Assembly (NCBI GenBank): GCA_963668605.1 | Contig: OY764903.1 | Span: 3,968,001-4,032,000 of the forward strand | Reading direction: 5' to 3' | Length of the DNA: 64,000 nucleotides | From: G963668605 sp963668605 | Lineage (GTDB): Bacteria > Acidobacteriota > Terriglobia > Bryobacterales > Bryobacteraceae | Shown here: piece by piece, positions 63,904 to 64,000 of the stretch | How the letters are laid out: each line of letters starts with the position of its first letter | How positions within the stretch are numbered: the first letter of the stretch is position 1 | Position numbers and translations under genes: made by a program | Notes under the pieces: generated by a model | Databases searched by the model: none | What the model was told of the DNA's origin: nothing | What the model saw: only the letters and a program-made list of their open reading frames with translations

Positions 63904-64000
63904 TCAAGGTAAAATTTCGATCAGCGTATCGATCTCGTCCGGGCTGATGTAAAAATGCGGGCTCGTGCGCACCCACCCCTGCCGCGGGGCGGCCATGATG
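63904..64000 (-). CDS. Class V aminotransferase, C-terminal end (partial)
   Basis: Only the last 32 codons are inside the window, ending at TGA 63904-63906. GWVRTSPHFYISPDEIDTLI matches the usual end of class V aminotransferases and cysteine-desulfurase-like proteins. It lies 11 bases upstream of the sugar isomerase gene on the same strand. The catalytic lysine is outside the window. Confidence 0.7.
   Translation of the reverse strand, partial: IMAAPRQGWVRTSPHFYISPDEIDTLIEILP

Overview
The window looks like chromosome from an Acidobacterium of the Solibacter/Bryobacter type. The clues are protein-level: very long TonB-dependent receptors with an N-terminal carboxypeptidase-regulatory-like domain, a soluble winged-helix/TolB-like/TPR regulator facing one of them, many Tat-exported sulfatases and Gfo/Idh/MocA oxidoreductases, DUF1080 and TIM-barrel sugar isomerase genes, and a small microcompartment operon. 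The DNA is GC-rich with dense coding. No rRNA, tRNA, CRISPR array, transposase or integrase was recognised. The assignment rests on gene content, not on a marker-gene comparison.

Layout. 0-12 kb is mostly housekeeping: ribokinase and a tandem DUF507 protein, a low-complexity membrane protein, a SurA-like lipoprotein, prolyl oligopeptidase, a yqhQ-like/prfA/prmC/dinB operon and a MetE-like protein. 12-18 kb holds a glycosyltransferase-39-like membrane protein with a lipoprotein, and a HerA/DUF853-like ATPase. 17.4-21.6 kb is a plus-strand run of a class A beta-lactamase-like hydrolase, a DJ-1/PfpI protein, an ABC ATPase, and an ABC-2 permease fused to an amidohydrolase-like domain that lacks metal ligands. 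22.4-24.4 kb is a compact microcompartment operon (aldolase, one BMC-H, three BMC-P). 25-53.5 kb is a carbohydrate/sulfate-ester region with three TonB receptors, three sulfatases, a GH5 enzyme, an enolase-superfamily enzyme, three Gfo/Idh/MocA proteins, DUF1080 and a sugar isomerase. 53.9-60.6 kb is a protein-quality-control cluster (clpB, HtrA-type protease, Hsp20, lon). The right end holds an M14 peptidase, another sugar isomerase and the end of a class V aminotransferase gene.

The most unusual structure is at 31.9-39.1 kb. Two roughly 1-kb direct repeats, about 97% identical by eye, flank a 5-kb segment carrying a TonB receptor and a sulfatase. Each repeat holds the 5' part of the regulator gene, the divergent promoter region and the first ~57 codons of a TonB receptor. 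On the left the regulator is intact and the receptor is cut to 53 codons; on the right the receptor is intact and the regulator is truncated and frameshifted. This is the pattern left when DNA integrates by a single crossover into a regulator/receptor pair.

How the genes may work together (inference): receptors import oligosaccharides; Tat-exported sulfatases and oxidoreductases and the Sec-exported DUF1080 protein process them in the periplasm, possibly through a 3-keto-glycoside route; GH5, enolase-superfamily and TIM-barrel enzymes continue in the cytoplasm; and the microcompartment aldolase may handle a deoxysugar phosphate. Several plus-strand genes have a TACAAT-like box 7-12 bases before the start codon, suggesting leaderless or very short-leader mRNAs.
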